18,065 nt of DNA from Planctomycetota bacterium (GCA_023621895.1 JAMOAF010000939.1:1-18065); one strand, 5' to 3'. Counted from the first letter of the stretch, positions 8,168-16,098 are shown. Notes: a model not told the origin generated them from the letters alone. Numbers and translations: made by a program.

Positions 8168-9499
8168 TCAGTACGCCCCGGCCGTCTGGCGCCCTGCCCC
8201 GGCGCGCGGCTGCTTGTCAGCCGGGTAGGCATACTCCCAGGCTCCGAGCGGTTGATCGTCGCCGTCTCCGCCGAGCGTCTGCGGAACCGACCGGCTCGCG
8301 CCGCGGCCAAGCGTCAAACGCGCGACCACCTCTGGCCGCAACCGGTAGTTGTGGTTCTCCGGCGACACGAACAGGGGCTCTTCGATCCGCTGGAAGACAT
8401 TCGTCGCCGGATCGAACCGTCCTCCGGCGGGCGGTGAAAATCCGCCGCTGAATACATTGTGACGGGCCGCCGCATTTTCGATCTTCGCCCCGGCGCGCAC
8501 CAGAACGACGCGCTGGTTCGCCTGGCGGCTGCCACCGTCGCTGACGAGGTTTCCGACCAGCAGCGCCCCGGCTTTCGGGCTGGAGAGTTCCACCACCGGC
8601 GCGATGAACGGCGTGACGATCGTATTGAAGGCGAGCGCCAGCGTGCCGTCGTGCTCGCGGCCGCCATCCTGGCCGAAGTGCAGCACCGCGCGGTTGCCTG
8701 TTGCAGCCGGGTCCTTGACGATGATGCAGCCGCTGATCACGGCATGGCTGCCGGGGCGCTCCGTGTCGGCGGCGTCGACCAGGTCGAACTCGCGGTTGGC
8801 CGAGTCGTGGATGTAGCACGACTCGACCCGCGTGTGGTGGGCGCGGCTTTTCACATTATGCCCGGTCAGGCTGTGGTGGACTTCGCAGAATCGCAGGACC
8901 GCGCTCGTGCCGCCCAGGTAGAGGTTGTGATTGTAGCCCGGGTCTTCAAAGCTGCCATTGTGGTGGATCAGGCAATGCTCGATCCGCTGGCCGCGGGCGC
9001 GGTCGGGTGATCCATCGCCGCCGGACATGATGCCCATGTCGTTGTCGTGGATGTTGCAGCGCCGGACAGTCACCAGGTTGGCCTGGTTGATTCGCACGCC
9101 GGCCCCGTTGTGCGCGCCGTTGCGGGCCCCGGCCAATTCAAACCCTTCGACGAGGCAGCCGTCGGCGCCGGCGTTGAACTGGAAGATCGCCCGGGGCGTG
9201 CTCCCTCGTCCTGAATAATCGAATCCCTCGCCGGAGATGCGGACCCAATTCCGCCCCTCGGCCGGCACGGCGCGGAAGACGAGCCGCGGCTGGCGAACGA
9301 ACACGGCCGCCCGGCGGTAGGGTTCGTCGCCCGGCAGCGGATAGACGAGAATCTCATCGCCCGCGGCGGCCGCCGCGTTGGCCTCCTCGATTCGAGCAAA
9401 CCGCTTGCCCGGACCGACTTCGAGCGTGGCGGCCGCGACGCCGCGCAGCGCGCAACTGGCAACCGCCAGGCAGGCACAAAACCGGCGGAAAGCGACCAT
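8168..9499 (-). CDS. secreted right-handed parallel beta-helix protein
   Basis: The product is 443 aa from the ATG at 9499, with AAAGGA six bases upstream. Residues 1-24 are a signal peptide (hydrophobic CACLAVASCALRGVAAA). The mature protein begins with a plausible first strand (TLEVGPGKRFARIEEANAAA), typical of PL6/NosD-type proteins, then repeated beta-helix coils rich in N, H and G between about 90 and 330. Examples are VEGFELAGARNGAHNGAGVR, VTVRRCNIHDNDMGIMSG, IEHCLIHHNGSFEDPGYNHN and VESCYIHDSANREFDLVDAA. The C-terminus has the 'NYRLRP...PLGAWEY' ending common in this group. It is probably a polysaccharide-binding or lyase-like surface or secreted protein; no catalytic Lys/Arg set could be assigned, so activity is not claimed. 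It has its own candidate promoter. Confidence 0.82.
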   Translation of the reverse strand: MVAFRRFCACLAVASCALRGVAAATLEVGPGKRFARIEEANAAAAAGDEILVYPLPGDEPYRRAAVFVRQPRLVFRAVPAEGRNWVRISGEGFDYSGRGSTPRAIFQFNAGADGCLVEGFELAGARNGAHNGAGVRINQANLVTVRRCNIHDNDMGIMSGGDGSPDRARGQRIEHCLIHHNGSFEDPGYNHNLYLGGTSAVLRFCEVHHSLTGHNVKSRAHHTRVESCYIHDSANREFDLVDAADTERPGSHAVISGCIIVKDPAATGNRAVLHFGQDGGREHDGTLALAFNTIVTPFIAPVVELSSPKAGALLVGNLVSDGGSRQANQRVVLVRAGAKIENAAARHNVFSGGFSPPAGGRFDPATNVFQRIEEPLFVSPENHNYRLRPEVVARLTLGRGASRSVPQTLGGDGDDQPLGAWEYAYPADKQPRAGAGRQTAGAY

Positions 9500-9573
9500 G
9501 CAATTGTCCTTTGTTGAGAGGTCAAACGAGCTGGCCAGGAACGGGGAGGGGGCCAAGACGCGGCAGCGCCGCC

Positions 9574-9602
9574 ACTATAGCCGCGGGCAACGGACCGCTC
9601 AA
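9574..9602 (-). promoter_or_regulatory. candidate sigma-70-type promoter of the beta-helix gene
   Basis: Read on the minus strand, TTGAGC (9602-9597) is followed by a 17-base spacer and TATAGT (9579-9574). This is a 4/6 and a 5/6 match to consensus at the ideal distance. It is the only good match in the 169-bp gap 9500-9668. It would give a leader of about 65 bases before the ATG at 9499. Confidence 0.45.
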
Positions 9603-9660
9603 GCGGCGCGGAAGTCCCGCCGCCAAAAGCCGCCGGGAATCGCCGAACCTCTAGCTCCCG

Positions 9661-9687
9661 AAGCGCCGCTATCGGCCGGCGGCGCTT
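9661..9687 (-). terminator. 9-bp inverted repeat over the stop codon of the membrane glycosyltransferase gene
   Basis: Perfect arms AAGCGCCGC (9661-9669) and GCGGCGCTT (9679-9687) enclose nine bases. The stop codon of the leftward membrane protein overlaps the structure. There is no T-run after it, so it is not a classic intrinsic terminator. It may instead stabilise the mRNA 3' end or assist termination. Confidence 0.35.
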
Positions 9688-11792
9688 GGCGCGGCCACGC
9701 GATAGGTCCTTGCCACGTATTTTTCCAGCTCTTCGGTCGGCGGCACGCCTTCCAGCACCCCTTCGGCAACCAGCCGATCGAAGACGGCCGGCTGCACGAA
9801 GCTCCAATCGCCGTAGCCAGTCGCGCGATAGCGGTAGATCTCGCTCCAGGCAACATAAACATGGGAAATGCCGCGAGCGTGCAGCTCGGCGGAGATCTCG
9901 GGAGCCGGCCGCAGACCGCCCGTCCGCGGATCGCGAACGATCCGTTCGAAAATCGAGTCGTCGAGCCAGGTGTTGTAGACCACCGGCACCTCAAAATCGA
10001 AAACCTGGGCTTCTCCCACCATGAGCACGGCGCCGCCGGCGTTCTCGTTCAAATAGAGATGCCACGGATTGACCCGGTCGGGCGCGGTCCGCAACTCCTC
10101 GAGCGGCGCGAAGAATGGGTTATAGGCGCAGGGCGTCGCCGTGAGAACGACGAAGCTGGCCAGGCAACCGGCAGCCATGAGTCCGCGGAGCGTATATTGC
10201 CAGGTCTTGCCGCGGCACCACATGGCTCCACCGCCGGCCATCAGCGCCAGGATCGGCACGCCCGGCGTCCAATATCGGTCAGTCCGCAGCGCGAGCATCC
10301 ACCAGGACCCGATGATGAATGCGAAATAGGCCGCCAGCCCCAAGGCGAGCCACCGCTTCTCGCGGCGGAGCAGGGCGAGCGCGGCCAGCGGCACGACGAG
10401 CGGGCTGAGCCAGTCGCTGCCGACCGCCACCCGCCAGAGGTCTTGCCCGAGCGCGCGGAGAGTAAAAACATGGGGTTGGTGGACGGCGTTCCACATGGCG
10501 TTTTTCTCCGGCGTCCACGTCCGGCCGCCGAACAGCCCGTAGAGCAGCGGATACGTGGGGTTTCCGGCCAGGACCCAATTCTTTGCCAGCCACAGCCCGC
10601 AACCGGCCAGCGCCGCCACGGTAAACAGGACCGGCGCCAGCCAGGTGAAAGGCTTGCCGCTCCCACCCCGCCGGCTGACGAAGACCTGCCAGAGAAGCCA
10701 GCCGCCCAGCGGGGCCGCGACGAATGGGAGTGCCGTGTATTTGCACGCCACGGCGCCGCCCGCCAGGTAACCGGCCAGCAGCAACCAGGCGCCGGCCCGC
10801 CGTCCCGCGCCGCGCCAGAGGATCAGCGCGTAGGTTGCCGCAAACAGATACATGCCCAGGGCGCCTTCGATGAAGCCGTAGGCCGACAGGTTCATAGTCC
10901 ACGGGGTGGAGAGATACACGATCGCCGCGATCACTCCGGCTGCCGGCGAGTAGAGCCGCCGGCCGGCCGCCAGCAGTCCCAGCGCCGTCAGCGGCGCGAA
11001 CATCGCAATCACCGTCTTGCCCACCAGGGCCCCGGTCCACCAATCGCCCAATAGGACCATGCCCAGAAGCGCGTGCATCTCGGCGCCGAGCGCCATGTTG
11101 CCGTAGAGATTGTGGGGCAGGAAAGAAATCCGGCCGGCGGCGAAAAATTCCTTGGGCGCCTGCAAGTGGTATTCGCGAACGTCGAATTCATTGGGCGGGA
11201 GTATGCCACCAAGCAGGATGAAGAGTGCAAACACGCCAGCCACCCACAGCCAGTGCCGGCTCAGCGGGAAGGCTTCCGCCTCGCCGGCCGGCGCCGCCCG
11301 CGGCGGCCGAGCCCAGCGGCGCTGCCGGACCGCCAGGAAAAATGCGGCCAGAATCACCGGGACCGGGGCAAGCAACCAGAGGCGGTTGCCGAGCCCACCC
11401 AGGAGGCCGACGGCGAGCGTCCAGGTCGACACAAGGTTCAAGCCGACCGCCGCAGAGAAAAACAACTGCTCCAGACCGGTTGTCTCTCGATCGATCCGCA
11501 AGGCGGCCAGGATCACGTACCCCAACATGCCGGCTACGGCCAGCACGCCAAGGCCGACCGAAAACGGCAGAATCCGGTCGAGCAGCACCGGGCCGCCGGG
11601 CGACGGGAACCACTGGGAGACCAGCATGTCGGGCAGCAGAAGATACATCCCGATCCACTGCCCGCGCCGCAGCGCCCCACCGAGGCTTTGCATCGGCTCG
11701 GCCATGAAGAACAGCAGGTAGAGGCCAAAAGCGGCCAGGACCCAGACCAGTCCGGGGCAACGGCCGCCGCTGTTTTCCGTTGGCTTCTTCAC
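9669..11792 (-). CDS. multi-spanning membrane glycosyltransferase, GT39/RgtA-like (GT-C fold)
   Basis: The product is 707 aa from a GTG at 11792. The start overlaps the stop of the GT2 gene as GTGA (4 bp), with a purine-rich AGGGGG site just upstream. The frame is open much further upstream, but that part is the shadow of the GT2 gene. About 11-13 hydrophobic helices cover residues 13-570. The first large extracytoplasmic loop after the helix at 182-198 carries PNEFDVREYHLQAPKEFF (200-217), with acidic Asp204 and Glu207 placed as in the catalytic loop of GT-C enzymes. The C-terminal 130 residues are a soluble domain (ARGISHVYVAWSEIYRY and so on). GT-C enzymes use polyprenyl-phosphate sugars as donors and act on the outer face of the membrane, which matches the coupled GT2 gene. 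The acceptor is unknown. Confidence 0.82.
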   Translation of the reverse strand: MKKPTENSGGRCPGLVWVLAAFGLYLLFFMAEPMQSLGGALRRGQWIGMYLLLPDMLVSQWFPSPGGPVLLDRILPFSVGLGVLAVAGMLGYVILAALRIDRETTGLEQLFFSAAVGLNLVSTWTLAVGLLGGLGNRLWLLAPVPVILAAFFLAVRQRRWARPPRAAPAGEAEAFPLSRHWLWVAGVFALFILLGGILPPNEFDVREYHLQAPKEFFAAGRISFLPHNLYGNMALGAEMHALLGMVLLGDWWTGALVGKTVIAMFAPLTALGLLAAGRRLYSPAAGVIAAIVYLSTPWTMNLSAYGFIEGALGMYLFAATYALILWRGAGRRAGAWLLLAGYLAGGAVACKYTALPFVAAPLGGWLLWQVFVSRRGGSGKPFTWLAPVLFTVAALAGCGLWLAKNWVLAGNPTYPLLYGLFGGRTWTPEKNAMWNAVHQPHVFTLRALGQDLWRVAVGSDWLSPLVVPLAALALLRREKRWLALGLAAYFAFIIGSWWMLALRTDRYWTPGVPILALMAGGGAMWCRGKTWQYTLRGLMAAGCLASFVVLTATPCAYNPFFAPLEELRTAPDRVNPWHLYLNENAGGAVLMVGEAQVFDFEVPVVYNTWLDDSIFERIVRDPRTGGLRPAPEISAELHARGISHVYVAWSEIYRYRATGYGDWSFVQPAVFDRLVAEGVLEGVPPTEELEKYVARTYRVAAPSAAGR

Positions 11793-13030
11793 GGCTGCCC
11801 CCTGCCGCCGCCGGTCGATTGCCGCTCGGCGCGGGAACTCTTGTGCGCCGCCTGGACCTGCCAGATGTCGAGCACGCGCATCAGGATGCCGGCGATCACT
11901 CCCTGCGCGGCGACGACAAGCCCGAAGGTCCCCGTCACCAGGCGCGACCAGTGCATGTGGACGTGCCCCGTGGCCGCGTACTCGGCCAGTCCCGGCCAGA
12001 GGACGCCAAGCGAGGCCGCGGTGCAGACTGTGATGAAAGCGACCAGCGGCCAGCCCTCGAAGAACTTCGCAACGAGGACCGGCCAGAAGGAGTCGGTGGT
12101 CTGCCGCGGCGGCCCGAACCGCGCCATGCGGTGGGCCAGCGCGGTCCCGGCGAGCAATTGGTAGCCGGCCGAGCCGAGCAGTCCGCAGACGAGAAACCGG
12201 TAGATCATCCACTCTTCCACGCGGCGATTGGCGATGTAGTACTCCAGCGGATAAGCGGCCCAGAGCATCCCAACGACGAGGCATACGGCGAAGGCCATCA
12301 GGAACAGCCGTTCGGGCCGATAGCAGAGAACGTCGTGGAGGATCACGCGCGCGAAGCGGACGCCGTCGGAGACGACCCTCAACTTGCTCTGGCCGACCCG
12401 CTGCCGGTAGGGCATAGGTATTTCGACCAGGCGCAAGCCGCCCAGCAGCGCCCGGGCGCTCATCGAGGGGGTGAAATGCAGGCCGGTGGGCAGCGGGTAG
12501 AGCCACTCGAGGGCGTCGCGGCGGAGGACCCGCATGCCGCTGGCCGTGTCGGTGATCGACTTGCCGCAAAGCAGGCCCAGCAGCAGGGCGAACAGGTGGT
12601 TGCCGAGGCGACGCAGCGGCGGCATCTGCGACTCGGGTCCGAGCCGCGACCCGAGGACGACGTCGGCGTTTTCACTGATAACGGTCCGGGCCAGGTCGCC
12701 GAACAGCCGCGGATCGCAGGTTCCATCCGCATCGAGAAACCCGACCAGCGAACCGCTGCCCTGGCGAAAGCCTTCCATCAGCGCTGCGCCGTAACCCCGA
12801 TTCTCTTCAAACACGATCAGCTTCACGCCGTCGAATCCGCGGACGATATCGACGGTGCCGTCCGTGGAGCCATCGCTGACAACGATGATCTCGACAGCGG
12901 CCACGCCGGAGCGTTGTTTGATCTGGCCGGCCGCCGCCAGGCAGGCGGAGACGGTCCCCCCGATCGCCTGCTCCTCGTTGAGCGCGGGAATCACAATCGT
13001 CAGGGTGTGGGAACAGGACTCGCTGGGCAT
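11789..13030 (-). CDS. GT2 glycosyltransferase with C-terminal membrane segments (polyprenyl-phosphate sugar synthase-like)
   Basis: The product is 413 aa from the ATG at 13030; an upstream in-frame GTG at 13150 would add 40 residues unlike the family. The GT-A domain has TIVIPALNEE (11-20), VVSDGSTDGT (50-59), the metal-binding DAD at 100-102 in GFLDADGTCDPRLF, and YRQRVGQSKLR (208-218), as in dolichyl-phosphate mannose/glucose synthases. Residues about 243-390 hold four hydrophobic helices, which resembles the DPM1 type with a membrane anchor. It probably transfers a sugar from a nucleotide donor to polyprenyl phosphate on the cytoplasmic side. The 4-bp overlap with the downstream GT-C gene points to coupled translation and a shared pathway. 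It is divergent from the lyase/BMC operon. Confidence 0.87.
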   Translation of the reverse strand: MPSESCSHTLTIVIPALNEEQAIGGTVSACLAAAGQIKQRSGVAAVEIIVVSDGSTDGTVDIVRGFDGVKLIVFEENRGYGAALMEGFRQGSGSLVGFLDADGTCDPRLFGDLARTVISENADVVLGSRLGPESQMPPLRRLGNHLFALLLGLLCGKSITDTASGMRVLRRDALEWLYPLPTGLHFTPSMSARALLGGLRLVEIPMPYRQRVGQSKLRVVSDGVRFARVILHDVLCYRPERLFLMAFAVCLVVGMLWAAYPLEYYIANRRVEEWMIYRFLVCGLLGSAGYQLLAGTALAHRMARFGPPRQTTDSFWPVLVAKFFEGWPLVAFITVCTAASLGVLWPGLAEYAATGHVHMHWSRLVTGTFGLVVAAQGVIAGILMRVLDIWQVQAAHKSSRAERQSTGGGRGQP

Positions 13031-13140
13031 GCCGTCCGGCCTTCGCCTCTGGAAGTTTTGCAGTCTTTCCCGGCCATGCCTCGCCCGGATCAAGCTATGC
13101 TTCCCTAGCGAGCCGACTCGCGGCAATTCCGGATATTCCC

Positions 13141-13149
13141 ATTGTAACA
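13141..13149 (-). promoter_or_regulatory. candidate extended -10 promoter for the GT2 gene
   Basis: The minus strand carries TGTTACAAT at 13149-13141, fitting the extended -10 form TGnTATAAT with one mismatch. No -35 is visible, which extended -10 promoters tolerate. It would give a leader of about 105 bases. It lies in the 152-bp divergent gap 13031-13182. No convincing promoter for the rightward lyase was found there, although a GAGGAGG and a nearer GGAG precede the lyase start. Confidence 0.3.
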
Positions 13150-13182
13150 CGCGTGAGGCGCGTGAGGAGGTCGGAGCGAACG

Positions 13183-14187
13183 ATGGCCGCCCAAGGTAGA
13201 TTGCAGGGCGTTTTCACGCCCAACATGGTGCCTTTGGACTCCCAGGGCGCGATCGACGAGCAGGGGCTGCGAGACTACGTCGACTGGCTGATCCAGCGCG
13301 GCGTGCACGGGCTGTATCCGAACGGTTCGACGGGCGAATTCACGCGGTTTACGCCCGAGGAGCGGCGGCGGATCATCCGCATCATCATGGACCAGGCCGC
13401 CGGCCGCGTTCCCGTCCTCGCCGGGGCGGCGGAGGCCAACGTCCGCGAGACGCTGGCCGCCTGCGAATACTATCACGGCCTGGGGGTCCGGGCGGTGGCG
13501 ATCGTTTCTCCCTACTACTACCGGCTCAGCCCCGACAACGTCTATGCCTATTTCCGCGAGATCGGCCGCAACACGCCGGTCGACGTAACGCTCTACAATA
13601 TGCCGATGTTCGCCTCGCCGATCGACGTGCCCACGATCCAGCGCCTCAGCGAAGAGTGCGAGCGGATCGTGGCGATCAAGGACTCGTCGGGCGATCTGCC
13701 ACAAATGATGCGGATGATCGAGGCCGTGCGGCCCAATCGGCCGGACTTCAGCTTTCTGACCGGCTGGGACTCCGTGCTCATGCCGATGCTCCTGGTGGGC
13801 TGCGACGGCGGGACGAACGCCGCCAGCGGCATCGTGCCCGAGCTGACCCGGAAGCTCTACGATGCCACGACCGGCGGCCGCATCGAGGAGGCTCGCAACT
13901 TGCAGTATCTCGTGCAGCGGATTTTCGACGTCCTCCTCTTGGGCGCCGACTTTCCCGAAGCCTGCCGCGTGGGAATCCGGCTTCGCGGGCTGGCGATCGG
14001 GCCGGGCCGCCAGCCCCTCTCCGAGCGGCACCAGGCCAGGCTGGCCGAACTCGAGCCGGTGCTCCGCAAGCTCCTCCAAGAAAGCGGCATCGCCTGCGGC
14101 CAACCGGCCGGCAGCCGGCTGACCCCGCAGGAGATCGGCCAGGTCGTGGCCTCCGTGCTGCAAACCCTCCGGTCGCGAGGCGCGGTC
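13183..14187 (+). CDS. DHDPS/N-acetylneuraminate lyase-superfamily aldolase with putative microcompartment-targeting tail
   Basis: The coding part is 335 aa from the ATG at 13183, with the TAG stop at 14188-14190. GGAG (13173-13176) lies six bases upstream of the ATG; an in-frame start ten codons earlier is less likely. It is a TIM-barrel class I lyase. GSTGE is at 48-52, the catalytic Tyr138 is in LYNMP, and the Schiff-base Lys166 is in IVAIKDSSGD. GSTGE is the form seen in N-acetylneuraminate lyase. The Arg that follows YNVPS in DapA and binds aspartate semialdehyde is absent (PMFAS), so lysine biosynthesis is unlikely; a pyruvate-yielding aldolase or dehydratase is more probable. The core would end near residue 300. 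Beyond it is a Gly/Pro linker (ACGQPAGS) and an amphipathic helix (residues 314-331, with I318, V321, V322, V325, L326, L329), the layout of a BMC encapsulation peptide. The BMC-T start follows the stop with no gap. Confidence 0.85.
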
Positions 14188-14190
14188 TAG

Positions 14191-14796
14191 ATGCCCTCCT
14201 GCCTTGCGCTGCTCGAAATCGCCAATCTCGCGCCGGCGCTGGTCGTCGCCGACCGCTGCGCGAAGGCTGCCGGCGTGGAGATTCTGGGCATCGAGAGCAC
14301 GCACGGGGCGGAGCAGTGCCTGAAACTGGCCGGCGCGGCCGGCGCGGTGCGCGAGGCCGGCGAGGCGGGCGTCCGACTCGCGCGGCGGATGGGAAGCGGC
14401 GCGGTGCTGACGGTTCTGCTGGGACCGGCCCAAGGGACCGTGCACACCGCCACGCAGCCGCCCGCCTTCATCCCCCTCCTTGGAATCTATGACCTGATGG
14501 CAAAGCGAGACAATCCCATGGCCGACTCCTACGCATTGGGGCTGATTGAAACACAGGGGCTCGTGGCCGCCTTGCACGCCACCGACGAGATGCTCAAGGC
14601 CAGCGCGGTGGAGCTCGTCGGCAAGGAGAAGATCGGAGCGGCCTATGTTACGATCATGGTCCGCGGCGACGTGGCGGCCGTCGAGGCAGCCGTGGAGACG
14701 GGGCGGCAGAGCGTCGAGCGTCTCGGCGGCAAGCTGATCATGGCCGACGTGATCGCCCGGCCGCACCCGGAATTGGCCGCGCTTCTGCCGGCATGA
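14191..14796 (+). CDS. bacterial microcompartment shell protein, tandem-domain BMC-T type
   Basis: The product is 201 aa, the usual BMC-T length. Its ATG follows the lyase stop directly (TAGATG). Domain 1 (about 4-85) is a diverged BMC fold: LALLEIANLAPALVVADRCA, VEILGIES, then a G-A-V-rich second half. Domain 2 (about 113-195) is canonical: ALGLIETQGLVAALHATDEM, VELVGKEKIGAAYVTIMVRG, VETGRQSVERLGGKL, and the ending ADVIARPHPEL, like PduT. Tandem BMC proteins form trimers that tile as pseudohexamers in shell facets. Hand alignment places His38 where PduT has its Fe-S cluster Cys. Domain 2 starts at Met110 (base 14518, MADSYALGLIE), which would by itself encode a normal 92-aa BMC-H; the ribosome site before it is weak. 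No other shell gene is in the window, so hexamer and vertex (BMC-P) proteins must be encoded elsewhere. Function with the lyase is inferred from adjacency and the tail. Confidence 0.93.
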   Translation: MPSCLALLEIANLAPALVVADRCAKAAGVEILGIESTHGAEQCLKLAGAAGAVREAGEAGVRLARRMGSGAVLTVLLGPAQGTVHTATQPPAFIPLLGIYDLMAKRDNPMADSYALGLIETQGLVAALHATDEMLKASAVELVGKEKIGAAYVTIMVRGDVAAVEAAVETGRQSVERLGGKLIMADVIARPHPELAALLPA

Positions 14797-14827
14797 TATC
14801 GGATGCCGCCCGACGCGGAGCGGGTTT

Positions 14828-16075
14828 TCAACCTGCCAGACCGGCTGCAAGCCGCAGCGCGACCCGCACCGCCCGATCGAACTCCGGCAGGCATACCCGC
14901 TCGGCGGCCGTGTGCGGATGGACCTGGCCGCATCCCAAGGTCACCGTGGGAATTCCCCGCGCGGAGAACCAATTGGCGTCGAGTCCGCCGTTCGAAATCG
15001 CCCGCTCCGGCTTGCCGCCATCGCGCCGGACGGCCTCTTCCGCCATGAGCACGCAGGGCTCGTCCTCGTCGAGCAGAAACGCTTCATAATCCAGCCGGCC
15101 CTCGATCGAGACCTTGCCGCATTTTCCATCGACATTCTTGACCTGGCCGGCCGCCGCCTGAAACTCGTTTTCGATCGCGGCGACGATCTGCCGGCGAAAC
15201 GCCGGATCGTGGCTTCGCGCTTCGGCGCGAATCTCCACCAGGGGGGTGACGACATTCGTCGCCTGGCCGCCCTGGATCACGCCGACATTGCTCGTCCCCC
15301 GGCGCCGGCCCTTCCGGATCAGCCCGTGCCATCCCTTCTTCTGCAATTGAGCGACGGCCAGCGACGCCACCGCCACGGCGCTGACGCCCTCTTCCGGCGC
15401 ATTGCCCGCATGGCTGGCGATCCCCTCGATCCGGATATCCATGCGATATCCGCCGGTGGCGCCGATCGTGAGCTTCTCGCTCGATCCGCCGTCGAAGTTG
15501 AAGGCGAGCTTCGGGCGGCCGAGCATGCCGGCGGCGCAGTAGCGGGCCCCCTGTAGTCCGACTTCCTCCTGCACGGTCCACAAAAAGGTCAAAGGGGGAT
15601 GTGGCAGGCCCTGCTGGAGGATTTCCAGGGCCGCCTGAAGGACCGCGGCCACCCCGCAGCGGTCGTCGGCCCCCAGCGCGGTCGCCTTGTCCGCCGGAAC
15701 GATGAAGTCGCCTGCGACGATCGGCCGCGCCCCCGCGCAGAGCGGAACCGTGTCGACGTGGGCCGAGAGCATCCGCCGCGGTCCAGGCGCCGTACCAGGC
15801 AGAACAAGCGCCAGGTTGCCCGCCGATCCCTTGTGCGGACTGCGCAGGTGCGCCTGGTCTCTATGCAGATCGCCGCTGGCGGCGCCCGATGCGAGGAGCC
15901 GCTCGGCAATCCAGCCGATGATCTCTTCCTCGCGGCCGCTCACGCCGGGAATCTTGAGCAGTTCGAGCAGCAAGGCCCGTGCCCGGCGGTTTACCGGCGC
16001 AATTGCGGCCGGACCGCGTTTCGCCGGCCGGGCAGTCACGTTCCGCCCGGGAGTGCCGCGTTTGGATTTTTTCAT
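14828..16075 (-). CDS. M20-family metallopeptidase, PepT-like
   Basis: The product is 415 aa. The two-zinc site of the M20 family is complete: His106 and Asp108 in LSAHVDTVP, Asp137 in GADDRCGVAA, the Glu170-Glu171 pair in TVQEEVGLQGA, Asp195 in FNFDGG, and a C-terminal His386 or His388 in GQVHPH. The spacing and the FDGG motif fit the peptidase T branch (tripeptide or small-peptide hydrolysis) rather than an acetylornithine deacetylase. A lid/dimerisation domain lies between about 205 and 315. Residues 1-33 are a basic, Pro-rich extension (MKKSKRGTPGRNVTARPAKR), with no hydrophobic core and thus not a signal peptide. The gene is convergent with BMC-T, 31 bp apart, so it is not in that operon. 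It is divergent from the deoxyribosyltransferase-like gene. Confidence 0.87.
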   Translation of the reverse strand: MKKSKRGTPGRNVTARPAKRGPAAIAPVNRRARALLLELLKIPGVSGREEEIIGWIAERLLASGAASGDLHRDQAHLRSPHKGSAGNLALVLPGTAPGPRRMLSAHVDTVPLCAGARPIVAGDFIVPADKATALGADDRCGVAAVLQAALEILQQGLPHPPLTFLWTVQEEVGLQGARYCAAGMLGRPKLAFNFDGGSSEKLTIGATGGYRMDIRIEGIASHAGNAPEEGVSAVAVASLAVAQLQKKGWHGLIRKGRRRGTSNVGVIQGGQATNVVTPLVEIRAEARSHDPAFRRQIVAAIENEFQAAAGQVKNVDGKCGKVSIEGRLDYEAFLLDEDEPCVLMAEEAVRRDGGKPERAISNGGLDANWFSARGIPTVTLGCGQVHPHTAAERVCLPEFDRAVRVALRLAAGLAG

Positions 16076-16098
16076 TGCCGGTTTGCCTGGTAGGCCTC

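Noticed and set aside
7892..8451. Open frames with GTRNQEPG / PGSWLLV repeats
   Set aside because: These are translations of the GGARCCA heptamer array and the antisense of the beta-helix gene. There is no ribosome site and no domain.
11793..12569. N-terminal 259-codon extension of the membrane glycosyltransferase frame
   Set aside because: It is Arg-rich, out-of-frame translation of the GT2 gene. The GTG at 11792 with the 4-bp overlap is a better start.
14191..14796. Carboxysome shell protein
   Set aside because: There is no RuBisCO, carbonic anhydrase or CsoS/Ccm gene nearby, and the C-terminal half resembles metabolosome shell proteins such as PduT.
14809..14828. Terminator between BMC-T and the M20 gene (CCCG ... 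CGGGTTTT)
   Set aside because: The stem is only 4 bp with an 8-base loop, and the T-run overlaps the M20 stop. This is too weak to call.
13105..14850. 581-codon minus-strand open frame opposite the lyase and BMC-T genes
   Set aside because: The plus-strand products have clear family motifs. The minus translation is His/Arg/Gly-rich low-complexity without any domain.
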